DNA of 64,000 nucleotides from Trichopria drosophilae (lineage: Eukaryota; Arthropoda; Insecta; Hymenoptera; Diapriidae), in NCBI GenBank assembly GCA_030407085.1, contig CM059582.1, forward strand, positions 72,006,001 to 72,070,000. The letters run 5' to 3'. The notes under the pieces are model-generated. The model saw nothing but the letters and a program-made list of their open reading frames with translations, searched no databases and was not told the DNA's origin. Of this stretch, positions 21,010 through 32,160 are shown one piece after another (position 1 is the first letter of the stretch; each line of letters opens with the position of its first letter). Made by a program: the position numbers and the translations under genes.

Positions 21010-23055
21010 ATGAAATCGATAGAAACCATCTTCTTTCTTCTCTTAAATATTATATATATAAATTATATTATTATAACTGATCGGTGTGAACCTTGGATTG
21101 GTAGCCTACGATTGCGGGACGCCAAATTCTAATATAACAACGTTGTCTTAAAATGAAATAGGAGAATGTAACATCCCTGAACCTCGAGTTAATAAAACCG
21201 CTGTATACATACAGTTATTATAAATACTGCATTTTGGAACATTACATGTTCGCACATGTCGAGTGGAAGTGCTCCGAGAAATTACACATTGCGGTATGCA
21301 CTCACATTCTTCTGCAGTAACAGGTGGAATTGCAGAATACATCAAGGATATGACAAGGGAACAGTGTAACCTCATGCACGAGATGGGTCGTTTTCATATT
21401 GGCGGCTCTACCTTAGATGGAATTAAACGGAATGGAACTACCGGATTCAGCTTGACTCTAGCTGGAAAGGTAACCCGCGATGCGAGTTGCAAGGGTACCA
21501 CTTAGACAGATCCCTACGGAACTTGGGAAGACGTCATCGTTCAGGCACGTGTAAAAATCGCAATATCAGATTTCGAAGCACAGACGCACCTCCAGGAAAA
21601 TCAAATTGTTTTGCCAATAGGCACCCGGTGTTCCCTTAGTCGAGGACTCTGCATAGACTCCAGCGGGAGTTCCGCATATTGGGATTTGGCACCGAGAAAT
21701 TCCTGCAATTTCGACCAATATAGCGTTCTGTTTGAAGGATTCGCCAGCAAATTAACCGACTCCTCGCAAAACTTTGCACAAACCGTTTACACCGTGGTAT
21801 CGGAAGACATCACCTTCGCCCTTACTATAGGAGGATCTAAGACCTTATGTGGCTACTCTCTTATCAAAACAGAACATCCAAAACTGTTTATTCTTGAGGG
21901 ACAGAAAAATAAATTTTTCAATCATCCACAAAGGCCGAAAACTGAAAATCTTGATCTTTTCACCTACATAAATAGTAAATTCGTATACGTAGAAAAACAC
22001 ATACGAAATCAAATCAACTATTTACATCGAGATGTTATGTTGCAACGCTGTTATTTGGAACAAGAAATCCTACGTCATGCACAAACATTAGCAATCTTTA
22101 AACCCGAAGAATTCGCATATACCTACAAGAAGGGACCCGGTTAGACCCGATCGTCACTGGAGAAACCATCAGGCTTATCAAATGCATACCTGTCGAAGTT
22201 AAATGAGCTGCTTCACGAAAATGTTTCAAAGAACTACCAGTTTTTAAACGAGAGAAATTAATATTTCGAACTCCAAGGACGCATATTCTGAAGACAATAG
22301 GATTTGAAATTCCGTGCAATACCATCGTCCCTCAAATGTACGAACTGGAAGGTCTTTGGTATAAAACCTTTCCTGCATTAGCAGAAAGCAAGGCCCCGCA
22401 TATCATGACACCTCAAACTAATCCAACATGGACATACGGTAGTCCAGGGAACTTGGCTACGCAAGGAATATATACTACCGAAGATCTGGACAACTTGAGA
22501 GACTTTATTATGATGCCATCAGAACAACCCGCGATCATAAATCACATTGTGCGAGTAGCTGCAGGAGAAATAGAAGATACTAATGGACTTTCTATAAACG
22601 GGTTCCTGGATTCCAAGACATTGGAGAAAATTGCGCAATCAACCTGGAATAAGATTTGGAGTGGATTTAGTAATTTCGGACTAGCAAGTGCGGGAGTGCT
22701 CGGGATAGTGATTATAGCAAGACTCATAAAATTTTGTATTGACACGACAATTAATTTTTTCACGTTACAACGTGCTTTCGGATGGTCATTTTATTTGTTG
22801 GGAGCAATTATGGATTCTGAAACCAATGCATTTCTTCACCTACGAACGCACAGTAATCGGGCCAAAACTTCAACTTCAAAACCAACTGCAGAACCTCGGA
22901 CGGATAACCCAGAATACCAATCACCAAGGTTAACAACGTATCCCGTTGAAGAACTAAAAGATATAGAAACAAATACATCACACATCATCAACAACAAACC
23001 TTCGACATCGACATCTGAATCTCGACCATATGGACTAACACGACCAGAACTGTAG
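21010..23055 (+). pseudogene. env: Envelope-like glycoprotein gene (broken)
   Basis: An acceptor (TTTTATTTTATCCGCAG, 20973) precedes ATG 21010 in a good context. The start encodes a short N-terminus and a hydrophobic stretch (IFFLLLNIIYINYIII) that looks like a signal peptide. The frame stops at about 21130 and continues in pieces: 21263-21505 with paired cysteines, 21611-22144 with a YINSKFVYVEKH block, and 22336-23055. Near 22660-22770 lies a hydrophobic segment (FGLASAGVLGIVIIARLIKF) consistent with a transmembrane anchor, followed by a Ser/Thr-rich tail. It is a retroelement surface glycoprotein whose fusion class I cannot assign. The stops and frame changes mean it is not expressed intact. 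Confidence 0.7.
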
Positions 23056-23307
23056 TGATGAAATAAACAAATGATAGTGCTTGTTTTAAGATGAACTGTT
23101 CAAAATTATAACAATAAATAGAATAATAATAGTTCGTATCATAAAACGGAAATTCTTTCAATTGTAACGATAAGATAGTATAATAAAATTTATTGTAGCG
23201 ATAAAATAGAATAATATTAGTGTATACCTTAAAATGGAAATTCTTCAAAATTTTAGCGAAATTGATATTGCGTATCTCAAGATGAAAATTCTTCAAAATT
23301 TCATATC

Positions 23308-23320
23308 AAAAAAGGGGAGG
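23308..23320 (+). other. Polypurine tract before the 3' LTR
   Basis: AAAAAAGGGGAGG directly precedes the TG of the 3' LTR, the expected plus-strand primer of reverse transcription. Confidence 0.85.
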
Positions 23321-24150
23321 TGTAACGTGCCGCACAGAAACGGACAAGAAGAAATTATGCACTCTCACAAGTTCAATAATCGCATGTCTTAATTTGAAAT
23401 TTCAAACCGACGCAGACACTTTGGCGTCCAATAAAATTGTATCGTCTGTCTCGGCTCGTTGCATTTCTCCTATAAGCTAAGAATTTAATAATTAATGATA
23501 ACAAGATATTCGACACTTGAATGCATCGGTAAAACGACCCCTTTATTTCTTGAGATAAGATTCCCCAGTCCCCAACGAGGGCTGAGAGCTCTGATTGGTC
23601 AAAAACCAAGAGCTTCTCAATTTCTTTTTAATTGCAAGGCGGGAGTTTCCAATATAAAAACGCGCGAAAAGACGTATAGGCCCTCTTTCGATTCCATCAG
23701 CCAACAAGGAACATTAGAACAAGAATAGTAAGTATCTCTTTTCTTCAATATATAAAAAAAAACGGTTTATAACCGAGAAATTAACTGAGATTTATCCCCT
23801 TTTCCAGTTAATTCAGTTCTGTAGAAAACTGATTAACTGAGATTTATACCCTTTTCCAGTTAATTCGGTACTCTCTGTAGAGTTAATTAACTTTTCTTAA
23901 ATAATATTGCGACAGGGGTTGTAGATATAAAATTAATTAGAAATATAATGTATAATATTTTTATCAAATATATTAATTTGTGTAAGAAGAATTTTTAAAT
24001 TTATTTAATTGATCCTTCTCTAGCATTTCGACCGCCCTTCCTGGTTCTAAAAAACCAAATTGGGCAACTTAAATTAAGGGTCTAAGAAGGTTCTTGAGAC
24101 TTCTTGGGTCCTGTCCCAAGATAATTCTTCCGAGTTATCTAGACGTGACA
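23321..24150 (+). repeat. 3' LTR of the Gypsy element (830 bp)
   Basis: Starts right after the purine tract. It has only two of the 52-bp units (about 23780-23875) against four in the 5' LTR. Its segment 23999-24120 does not match the 5' LTR, while both sides of it do. The donor-like site reads GTAAGT here (23728). The AATAAA-like signals are weak. Confidence 0.9.
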
Positions 24151-24175
24151 ACCTTTTAACCCTAGCAATGGCGTT

Positions 24176-24505
24176 TTGGGACAGGAACAATTGTTCGTGC
24201 TACATGAGATTATGTGACGTAGCGCAGCGGGCCGACCGTGCCCTGCACACTGTTCTGGTAGCTTGCATAAATTGATATGAAAATCCTGAAGTCCTGCCTT
24301 CTAGTACATAATAAAAGTAATCGAACTTTAGTAGTCGTGCCTCCTAAATAGCTCATCCGACGATTTTTGCAGTAATTTAATTTAAAAACGTGTTTTTCCT
24401 TTTTTTTGTTGAATTTATTTTGAAACATACTCATCCGACGAAAAAAAATTCAAACAAAATATGTAGAGCGTACAATTTTCTACAAAAAAGGTGCTATATA
24501 TTTTT
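24176..24505. other. Central loop of the foldback unit
   Basis: About 330 bp between the two inverted arms. It includes GGGACAGGAACAATTG and GTAGCGCAGCGGGCCGACCGTGCCCTGC but no coding content that I recognise. Confidence 0.5.
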
Positions 24506-25311
24506 TTCATAATCGCATTAGCAAGCCCGTAAATGAGTGATGAAAGTGTTTAGATACTTTTGAAAAAAATCGAAGGGGGGGGGGGGGGATGGGGGTTAAA
24601 AATAAAAAAAACATTATTAAGCATTTTTTGGGTCGAAATTTTATTTTTTCATATTCAACTATTTTCCATTTTAAACTTCGAGAAATTCTGAACAAAATGC
24701 GTTTATGAAAATCCATCGATCCGTTTCGAAAATTTTTGAAATTTTATTTACATAAAACTTTGACCCCTTACAGTATGGCAACCTATGATGCAAAAAATCT
24801 ATAACTCGGCCAAAGATCTTAGATCGATATATACAACAATATATGTGCTTGTTAAAAAAATCGGAACAAAAAATTTCCAGGGTGGCTCTTTATTCGGAGA
24901 ATGCCCCATATTTATTACTAGAGAAGACGTTTCCTCGTTGCACCAAAGATTTCGAAAAACGAGAATAAGATTTGACGTATACAATTGCCATTAGCTTCAT
25001 GATTAAAACAATACATGCATCGTCAATCGTTATTTTTTTAAATTTCAGAATGAATACAAAAAAATTACATAACCTTTAATAATTATTAGTTAAAATAACT
25101 AAATTAAATAATAAAAAAAAATAAATTAAATAATAAAAAAAAAAAAATTAAATAATAAATTAAATTAATTAATAACCTTCATTAATTATTAAATAATAAA
25201 TTACTTGAAACAAAACTTTTAATCGTATACATGATAAAGAATAACAATTAAGTTATGATTTTTTCTATGTTTTGATTAAACTTTTTAATATTATTATTTT
25301 CATAGATATAA

Positions 25312-28039
25312 GGGGTTACGCCACCCTGAAATTAAAAAAAATCGTTTTTTTGTTTTTTACATTTTTTTGAAGTCTGAAGTGTCAGGAACATTTTACGATT
25401 AGTCCGCTAGAAATATTTCAAATATTGAGAATGTTATGCGCGTTGCAGTGGGAGCGCGATCTAAGCGTTTTCGGACGCAGGTAGCTGCCGCCCGGCCTCG
25501 TGGCGCCCGTGCGAGTTTTAACAAGTTTTATGATGTATTGTCGTGAAATACCCGTCTAAAATATATATCTATGTATTTTGAAATACATGTCTATGTATTA
25601 TAACATCTTCTATGCGTGTTTGGGCCGGTAAATTCATGCAGGTAGTCAGTCTTTCGTTCGTTGCGCTAGAGCAAACATCGTCCTGAAGTGATAGTTCTAT
25701 AAAATTTGTTAAAATGCCGAAGCCTAGTTATCTTGATAGAAAAGGTGCAAAAAGAACAAAACGTTCTTATTCAAGTACAAAGAAGAAACATTTTCGATTA
25801 AACGGTTATTCAATGGAACAAGAGGAAGCCAGCACAAGCACATCTGCGAAGAAAATGAAAGGTGCCGTTACTGCAGAAATCGAAACTGACGCTTCCTTCG
25901 GTTATCGAATTATAAATTTTCTGTCAGTTTTTTCAATTATTAGTGAAGCTGTGAAATGTAAGAAATGTGACGGTAAAATTGAATTTACCGAATTGTCACA
26001 ACGTGGACTTGGATTTAAATTAAAATTATCGTGTACCCTTGTGAACCGATTTTTGCATATTCGTCTCCTCTTATCAATAATAAAGCATATGACATCAATA
26101 GACGGCTCGTATTAGCATTTCGAATACTTGGAATTGGCTTAGGAGGAATTGAAAAATTTTGTGAAATAATGGATATGCCAAAACCCATATTTCACTCATT
26201 TTATGACAAAATCGTGAACAATATCCATGTCGCTGCGAAGAATATTTGTGAATTATCCATGAGAAACGCAGTTAAAAGAGCAAGAGAAGAACAGGTGAAG
26301 AAAGGAAATGAAGAAAATGTCGATGGACTTACCGTTTCAGGGGATGGATCTTGGCGAAAACGAGGGTTTTCATCCCTTTTTGGTATTTCTACAATCATCG
26401 GATATTATACAGGAAAAGTTTTAGATGTAGTAATTAAAAGCAGTTACTGTAAAGTGTAAGAATTTTGGAGTAAATTTGAAGGTACTGCAGAATACGAAGA
26501 ATGGGTAAAAAAGCACGAAGGAAACTGTTCTGCTAATCACGAATGATCGGCCGGAAAAATGGAACCTGATGCTATATGCGAAATGTTCAAAAGATCCGAA
26601 GAATTGTATGGTGAGATGTACACAAATTACATAGGAGATGGAGATAGTAAAACTTTTAAAAGCGTGTTAAACTCAAAACCTTATGAAAATATCAACATAA
26701 AAAAAAGGAATGTATTGGACATATCCAAAAACGAATGGGTACACATCTGCGTAAGGTAAAAAAGGGTCTTGGAGGTAAGGACAAGCTTACTGCCAAACTG
26801 ATTGACGAACTGACAGTTTATTATGGACTTGCTATTAGAAGACATTGTGATTCGATAAAAAACATGAGAGATGCTATATGGGCAACATTTTATCACAAAA
26901 TTTCAAGCAATAAGAAACCTCAGCATCATCTGTGTCCTTCCGGAGAAAACTCCTGGTGTACCTGGCAGAAGGCAAAGGTTTCTGGAACTTTGAAGAATTA
27001 CGACCATGCATCTCCTCTTCCAATTGAAGTTCAAAATGCTATCAAACCCATATACGTAACATTAAGTAACGATGATTTATTGGAGCGTTGTTTAGGAGGA
27101 TTCACTCAAAACAATGAGAGTGTAAATTCCGTAATTTGGTCAATGGCACCGAAAGCGACCTCGAGTGGTGTAAAAATTGTCGAAATTGCAACGTATATTG
27201 CATGCAGCATATTCAACGACGGATATGAAAATATATTATTAATAATGCAATTGCTGAATTTAAAAATTGGACCGAACGCGCAACGAATGTGCGAAGACCA
27301 AAATAAGCACCGAATAACTGTAGCCGAGTTGCGAGCTCAAGAAGCGACAAAGGAATCAAGGAAATTAAAAAGAGCTGTCCAAAAAGAACACAAAGACGTC
27401 GCTGCTGCCACTGAAGGAGTCTTATATGGGCCTGGAATTGCAGATTGAAAGGTAAAGAAAACAAAAAAATGTGTAAGGTTTTAAACACAATTTTATCTTC
27501 TTTTACGCTTTTCTCGAAACTATGTTTTTCGAACTGGCCCCCCCCCGGATATTTCGAAAACTATACAACCGATTTATTTGAAATTTATAACATATCTTCT
27601 TTATTATATTATCTATGGTGCAGCATAGGGGTTTTTTGATTTATTAAGTTTTACAATTTTTATGATTTGTTAAGTAACAACTTATAGCAAATTTTCAAAA
27701 TGCTCCCATTTATCGAAAAAAAATTTTTTTTCTAAAACGGCTATGCTACACCATGCGTATTATACTGAAGTTTAAGAAAAAATTTTGTTTTATCGTTTCA
27801 GGTGAAAAATGTCGTGTCTGCACTGGGGGCCGTCAGCTCACTCGTCAAAATTCGATCCGCACTCAAATCACCATATCTCCGTCATTTTTAAATATTTTTA
27901 AATGAATTTTTATGTCAAAACTTCTGAATATGTGTAGATTTAAGCAATAAAAAAGAAAAAAAAATAATGTACAGTAATAGCGCAAAAAAAATTATTGAAA
28001 TTTGATGCATTTTATACGCCTTCAGGGTGGCGTAACCCC
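25312..28039 (+). mobile_element. Mutator-like DNA transposon, 2.7 kb
   Basis: The termini are exact inverted repeats GGGGTTACGCCACCCTGAA (25312 inward) and its complement (ending 28039). Inside, one transposase gene runs 25714-27448 in four slightly shifted pieces. No clear target duplication is visible (TATAA on the left, ATGAA on the right). It lies between the foldback unit (11648-25195) and a small inverted-repeat element (28178-28888), in the same minisatellite region. The non-coding ends are AT-rich with ATCTCC-type motifs. Confidence 0.8.
25714..27448 (+). pseudogene. Mutator-like transposase (four reading-frame pieces)
   Basis: Starts ATG 25714 (MPKPSYLDRKGAKRTKRS, a basic N-terminus). 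Piece 1 includes GYRIINFLSVFSIISEAVKC-KCDG. Piece 2 (26031-26459) has RLVLAFRILGIGLGGIEKFC and VDGLTVSGDGSWRKRGFSSL, a DGSW-RG block that holds the first acidic residue. Piece 3 (26559-26759) has YIGDGDSKTFK, the second. Piece 4 (26735-27448) has GLGGKDKLTAKLIDELTVYYG, then a cysteine/tryptophan stretch CPSGENSWCTWQKAK and RCLGGFTQNNESVNS. This order is what I know from arthropod proteins annotated as Mutator-like transposases. Frame changes near 26100 and 26740 and a stop near 26458 break it. Confidence 0.7.
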
Positions 28040-28177
28040 ATGAAATTTCATATCTATTTATAAAATGTAGCACTATATTTGACCATTTTCTATTTCTTAT
28101 AAATATGTCTTACATTTAATTGTAATGAAACAAAAAATTTACTATTTTTTCGATTTTAGTTCGAATCTGTTAAGAGA

Positions 28178-28888
28178 CCCCCCCCCCCCCCCCCCCGGGT
28201 ATACCCACAAATTCAGCACTATGGGAAATACACGTTTAAAAAATTTGAAAAAATTATTTCTTTAGTAATTTTTGACGAGCAATACAGTGGTGCGAAAATA
28301 AAAAGTAGACAAATTTTTTTTTCCCATAAATGTTAGTTTGAAAAAAATAGCGTTTGTGAAAAAATGCTTCTACATTTTTCTACATTAATTTAAAAATTCA
28401 AAAAAATTAGGGTTAACATAAAAACACATTTTCAAAATAATTACGCATGAATTTTAAAAAATTCCATTTTTTTCGAAAAAAAAATTTTTTATGGAACAAA
28501 ATAATTATTTTAAGGGTCAAAAAAATTTTTTACATTTTTTATTCTAGCACCACTGAATTCCAAGTTAAAAATTACTCTAGAAATAATTTTTCCGACCCCT
28601 ATATTTTAGCGCGAAAAAAAATTTATTTTTTCGAAAAAATGGTTCTGCATTTTTCTAAATTAATGTAAAAATGCAAAAAAATTAGAGTGAACATAAAAAC
28701 ACATTTTCTAAATAATTACGCATGAATATTAAAAAATTCCATTTTTTCAAAAAAAATTTTTTTTTTGTAGGTGAAACATTTTATTTTAGCACCACTGAAT
28801 TTCACTTCAAAAATTACTAAAGAAATAATTTTTTCAAATTTTTTAAAGATGTATTTCATAGAGCTGATGTTGTGGGTTTACCCTCCCC
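28178..28888. mobile_element. Small inverted-repeat element with two internal 300-bp copies
   Basis: The left end (poly-C of 19, GGGTATACCCACAAATTCAGCACTATGGGAAATACA) is mirrored by the right end (complement of GGGGAGGGTAAACCCACAACATCAGC) over about 90 bp. Between them two related blocks of about 280 bp repeat in tandem; both contain AACATAAAAACACATTTTC-AAATAATTACGCATGAAT. No coding content. Target duplication not clear. Confidence 0.65.
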
Positions 28889-29258
28889 TTAACCTGTTGG
28901 CGGCGTCTTTACTGCACAAAATTAAAGCGCGAAAATTCGAAAATCGAAGTGACATTAGTACGTATCTGTTAAAAACTTTCAGCTTCATACACAAGAATTA
29001 CCTATAAATCTACAGGAAGTAATAAATTTTATTGTCCGTTATTAATTATTTCAAAATAATTTTGATTAATTAATTTGAATTAGTCTATGCAACAGCAATT
29101 CGTATTTAGTTCCACGATAGAAATTGAGATTTCAATCGTTTTAAGAAGTCCATTGGAAGCTATTATCCTGATTCCGGAAACAATTGAATCACTTCCTTCT
29201 TCAACATAATTGCGAAGAGAACAAAAAATTTGTCGTCTTTAAATTAAAATAAAGTAAA
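28889..29258. other. AT-rich sequence without a gene
   Basis: Sequence between the small element (28178-28888) and the possible three-exon gene at 29259. No inverted repeats or open frames of note. It is probably native interior of the 10603-31308 element. Confidence 0.4.
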
Positions 29259-29831
29259 ATGTACAAGCTTCAATTTCTTCGCGACAAAATGCTGCACAGC
29301 GAGCGAGTGCGTGAAGAGTGGTACGAAATGTACTCACAACAAAAATTTGAAAAGGAGAGAAGTGCAGTTTTTGAACGTTGGGCAAAGCTGTACCGCACGG
29401 AATATGAAGACGAAAACGTATCAGCTAACCCACACACTCTCATTTTCACTGTTATTAATTATCACGCCCACTTTTATAATTATTAAATATTGATTTAATT
29501 TTTCAAATTTTACAGCCTCAATGTTCCTGAAATTGTGGGAGAACGTCTTCAGAAAATACAAAATTTTGGAGAAAAAATATGACTTTCCGAGTGAAATGTG
29601 TCCGAGGGAGAGGAAATTTTATAAAACCTATACGGGAGTTATGCGACAACTCCCAACATTAAAACCGGGCACGGTAAGAAATTAAAATTCATTAGTGACT
29701 ACATTTATAAGGCGCATTACAGATGAAACTATGAAAACTGTTCTATATTGTTGCAGGTCCTTTTCGATGCAGACAAAAATTTAATGTGTCTGGTTGGGGT
29801 AGACATACCGACATACCCCTTCATGGAATAA
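29259..29831 (+). CDS. Possible three-exon gene of unknown function
   Basis: Three open pieces carry splice-like borders. Piece 1 starts ATG 29259 and reads MYKLQFLRDKML, SERVREEWYEMYSQQKFEKE up to a GT at 29418. Piece 2 follows an acceptor TTTTACAG (29514) and reads MFLKLWENVF, KKYDFPSEMCPRERKFYKT to a GTAAGAAA donor near 29672. Piece 3 follows TTGTTGCAG (29756) and ends with IPTYPFME and TAA at 29829-29831. The first junction does not keep frame with the nearest acceptor, so there may be an indel or a different acceptor. I do not recognise the protein. It is highly charged and soluble-looking. Lying inside the 10603-31308 element, next to its minisatellite, it may be that element's gene. 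Confidence 0.4.
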
Positions 29832-29964
29832 TTTTTCTTTTATACGACATGGTAATATAATTGTTTAATTACGAAATGAAATAGGTTTGGATTATTGTAA
29901 ATATACATATTCACATTAAAAACAAATTATTATAAAGAAAATATTATGGGTACTCCATTTATTT

Positions 29965-30300
29965 TGCTCTTCCTCGTAGGATCAAAAAAGTTAAATTTAC
30001 TTCCCTCGGGTCCCACTCGCATGTTAAAAAAAGTCGAATTTACTTCCCTCGGTTCTTCCTCGTAGGATCAAAAAAGTTAAATTTACTTCCCTCGGGTCCC
30101 ACTCGCATGTTCAAAAAAGTCGAATATACTTCCCTCGGTTCTTCCCCGTAGGATCAAAAAATTTAAATTGACTTCCCCCGGGTCTCACTGGCATGTTCAA
30201 AAAAGTCGAGTTTACTTCCCTCGGTTCTTCCCCGTAAGATCAAAAGAGTTAAACTGACTTCCTCCGGGTCCCACTCGCATGTTCAAAAATGTGAAATTTA
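29965..30300 (+). repeat. 86-bp minisatellite, right array
   Basis: About four units of the same two-part repeat as at 11165-11640, with the same orientation and slightly different substitutions. It is followed directly by the inner edge of the right terminal repeat of the 10603-31308 element. Confidence 0.9.
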
Positions 30301-30385
30301 CTTACATAGTCTTTTCACAAATTTATTATCGCCTCACATGTCACTTGTCGTCACTAATGGAACTTTTTCTTCTTATGGAGATTGA

Positions 30386-30860
30386 AGTAGTCGACTACGT
30401 TGTCCGGGCACTCTCTGCAGATTCATCCTATCCCTAGTTGTTCCTGATCTTCTTCCTGGGTGCTGAAAAGATAAAGCACCCACCAAGAATCACATTCTTT
30501 TTAAACATATATTGAAATAACTAATTGAGGAACTAACCTGACTGTAACCTGGTGAAGCCGTCTTCTGGCACAATTCCTGAATGCCAAACGCTCAGATGGT
30601 TCCTTCAGCTATTCAACGCTGAAGCAGCCAGATGTGCTGGTCTGTCAGGTTCTTAAACAAAAACATAACCCCAAATCACTACATTCCTATATCAAACATG
30701 AATCAAATGTGGATATATTTGCATACTTATATGCGGGTTTCCATTACCGTTTTTTTTTTTAATTTTATTGCTTTTTTACTACTTTATGTAGTATTTTTAT
30801 TGTTTTTTTATTTCAATTTTTTAAGATTAGGGTTAGGGGCTGTCTCGCCCGCTTATGCTT
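30386..30860 (+). mobile_element. Insertion in the right terminal repeat, LINE/SINE-like 3' end
   Basis: Compared with the left terminal repeat, the right one has about 460 extra bases between GGAGATTG and the AATAAATAAATAAAAAGTGCC block. The extra segment ends TTAGGGTTAGGGGCTGTCTCGCCCGCTTATGCTTAATAAATAAATAAATAAA, like a retroposon 3' end with a short A/T-rich repeat tail. It holds only a GTG-started membrane-like ORF that I consider spurious. Confidence 0.45.
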
Positions 30861-31311
30861 AATAAATAAATAAATAAAAAGTGCCTGGATAATATATTTA
30901 ATTCAGAACTAACCTGATAAGCATGTCGACATTAATTGGGTTGGCGGAGATCGTCCCCTGGGATGAATTGGAGTTTGTTATTGTCCCAGATCAAGTCAGC
31001 GTAATCATGAGGGAGAGAGAGAGACCGGTAGGAAGGAAAATAGTAATAGCGCGAGTAAGTTTAGGCTTACTATTTTCCTTCCTGTCTCAGAAATCAAACA
31101 GTTGAAAGCCTGTATACCCTATCCATATTAAACATATCAGTGGTGACATATAGAAAGAAAATACGGATGACTGTGTGTGTTCCTATATGTGTCTCGCAAC
31201 GTATCGCTAGGGGGTATAGTTTGTAGTGCATTCAGTAAATTATTGACGCGCTGTTGCCATTTTATCAAGTAGACGTAAATTACTTGGACAGATATTCTGA
31301 ACGTGGGTGTA

Positions 31312-31412
31312 CCTCGGCGAGGTAAAATGAAAAACCTCACTACTTTTAATTTACTCCATTTGGCCTTTATTTAACAACCTTAATGATTAAGAAATCGATT
31401 AAATATTTAACA
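31312..31412 (-). repeat. 3' LTR of BEL/Pao, proximal piece (distal piece at 10550-10602)
   Basis: Starts (minus strand) TGTTAAATATTTAATCG directly after a purine-rich tract and runs to ACCTCGCCGAGGTAC, where the nested element begins. The remaining 53 bp of the LTR lie 20.7 kb away at 10550-10602 (TGATCTGAATTTTTCAAAGC in plus orientation). Compared with the 5' LTR, an internal stretch of about 245 bp is absent, so either this copy has a deletion or the other has an insertion. Confidence 0.8.
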
Positions 31413-31859
31413 CCGCCCCCCTTGAAAGGATCCACTTTCAATGAATTCGAGTGGTCTTACGATTCAAACCCATTTCGAGCTGATACTCACATCCTACCAG
31501 AATTAGACTGGGCTAACTACGCTTAACTGCATACTTTCAAACATGCACTTACCAAAAGTTCTGAATCATTTACTTAACCGAAAACCGCCTCGACGTAACA
31601 ATTTTCCGTCGCGACGATCGCGTTTCGTCATGGTGCTTACATACTACGCATTACAACATTCATTCGGTCCCTGACTGTATGGTAAAATCACCAGCTTCGA
31701 AAGTGGTCGTGTTAATACGCCCTTTTTTGTTTAGACGGTGGCCGAGCGGATTTCGGAATCAGTTCAGGGATAAACTTCCTGGACGCTACCCATGAGCCTT
31801 TGATACGGAAGCAACCCCTGTTGCGTTATTAAAACAAGCTGATTCCTTCTGAATTGTTC

Positions 31860-32160
31860 CCCCTTATTTTGCTTCCATTTATTTTTGCCTTGCAATTTGT
31901 TCAAGTATGCGGCGCTCCAACGCCGCCAAAATATTGCGTGACCTGCTCAACTCTCTGCCATCGTGTCAACAAATTTTCATTCGCGGGTTCTAGATTCCAA
32001 CAACCGAAGCTGTTCATCGCATCGCCTATCAAAAAGTGTCCCGGCGTTAAAGCAGATAAGTCTTTCGGATCTACGGAGATCGGCGTTATTGGTCTCGAGT
32101 TTAATATGGCTTCGATTTCGCAAAACACCGTCGTCAATTCTTCTAAAGTTAATGTCAGGT
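31860..32160 (-). pseudogene. BEL/Pao integrase, C-terminal part
   Basis: Minus-strand reading gives [21 protein letters not shown], then [14 protein letters not shown] and [18 protein letters not shown], the C-terminal signature of Pao integrases (the catalytic Glu side, NSRP, and TPGHFLIG). It begins abruptly near 32160 after inserted sequence, so the catalytic core in between is missing or displaced. The region further 3' (31413-31860) leads to the purine tract and LTR. Confidence 0.75.

Larger units (their letters stand above)
12301..24150 (+). mobile_element. Ty3/Gypsy retrotransposon with env-like gene (errantivirus-like), 11.85 kb
   Basis: Direct LTRs (12301-13247 and 23321-24150) begin TGTAACGTGCC and end GACGTGACA. 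A 4-bp duplication ACCT flanks it (12297-12300 and 24151-24154). Between them lie a tRNA-Ser primer site, a 2.1-kb leader with repeats, gag, RT-RNase H, a G-patch module, a linker, integrase, an extra ORF, an env-like gene and a purine tract (AAAAAAGGGGAGG, 23308-23320). The 4-bp duplication, primer choice and env location fit the errantivirus branch. Stops and frameshifts in pol and env and the absence of protease make it defective. Confidence 0.9.
11648..25195. mobile_element. Foldback-type unit (about 1.7 kb of its own) split by the Gypsy element
   Basis: The left arm (about 11648-12300, continuing at 24151-24175) and the right arm (about 24505-25195) are reverse complements over about 650 bp. 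They share, for example, GGGGCATTCTCCGAAGAAAGAGCC near 11912 and its complement near 24905, the C-run near 12241 and the G-run near 24577. The central loop is about 330 bp. It sits inside the 86-bp minisatellite. No coding region of its own is visible. The GGGGCATTCTCC block resembles the ends of two other elements here, so the true ends may be 11914 and 24908 with duplicated flanks. Confidence 0.7.
10603..31308. mobile_element. Inverted-repeat element with internal 86-bp minisatellites, inserted in the BEL 3' LTR
   Basis: The left terminal repeat from 10603/10604 (ACCCACGTTCAGAATATCTG) is mirrored at the right end (31308 inward) over roughly 560 bp at more than 90 percent identity. Next inward on each side are blocks containing TAGTCTTTTCACAAATTTATTATCG, and then arrays of the same minisatellite in the same orientation. 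A 3-bp repeat GTA flanks it (10600-10602 and 31309-31311). The uninterrupted site is preserved in the other BEL LTR at 37908. Its own interior appears to be 11165-11640 plus about 28900-30300; the rest is nested insertions. Confidence 0.8.

Noticed and set aside
11648..25195. One large 13-kb palindrome as a single element
   Set aside because: The Gypsy element inside has its own LTRs and ACCT duplication, so the arms belong to a much shorter unit.
30632..30862. Small membrane protein
   Set aside because: GTG or TTG start, hydrophobic only because of T-rich sequence near a retroposon tail.
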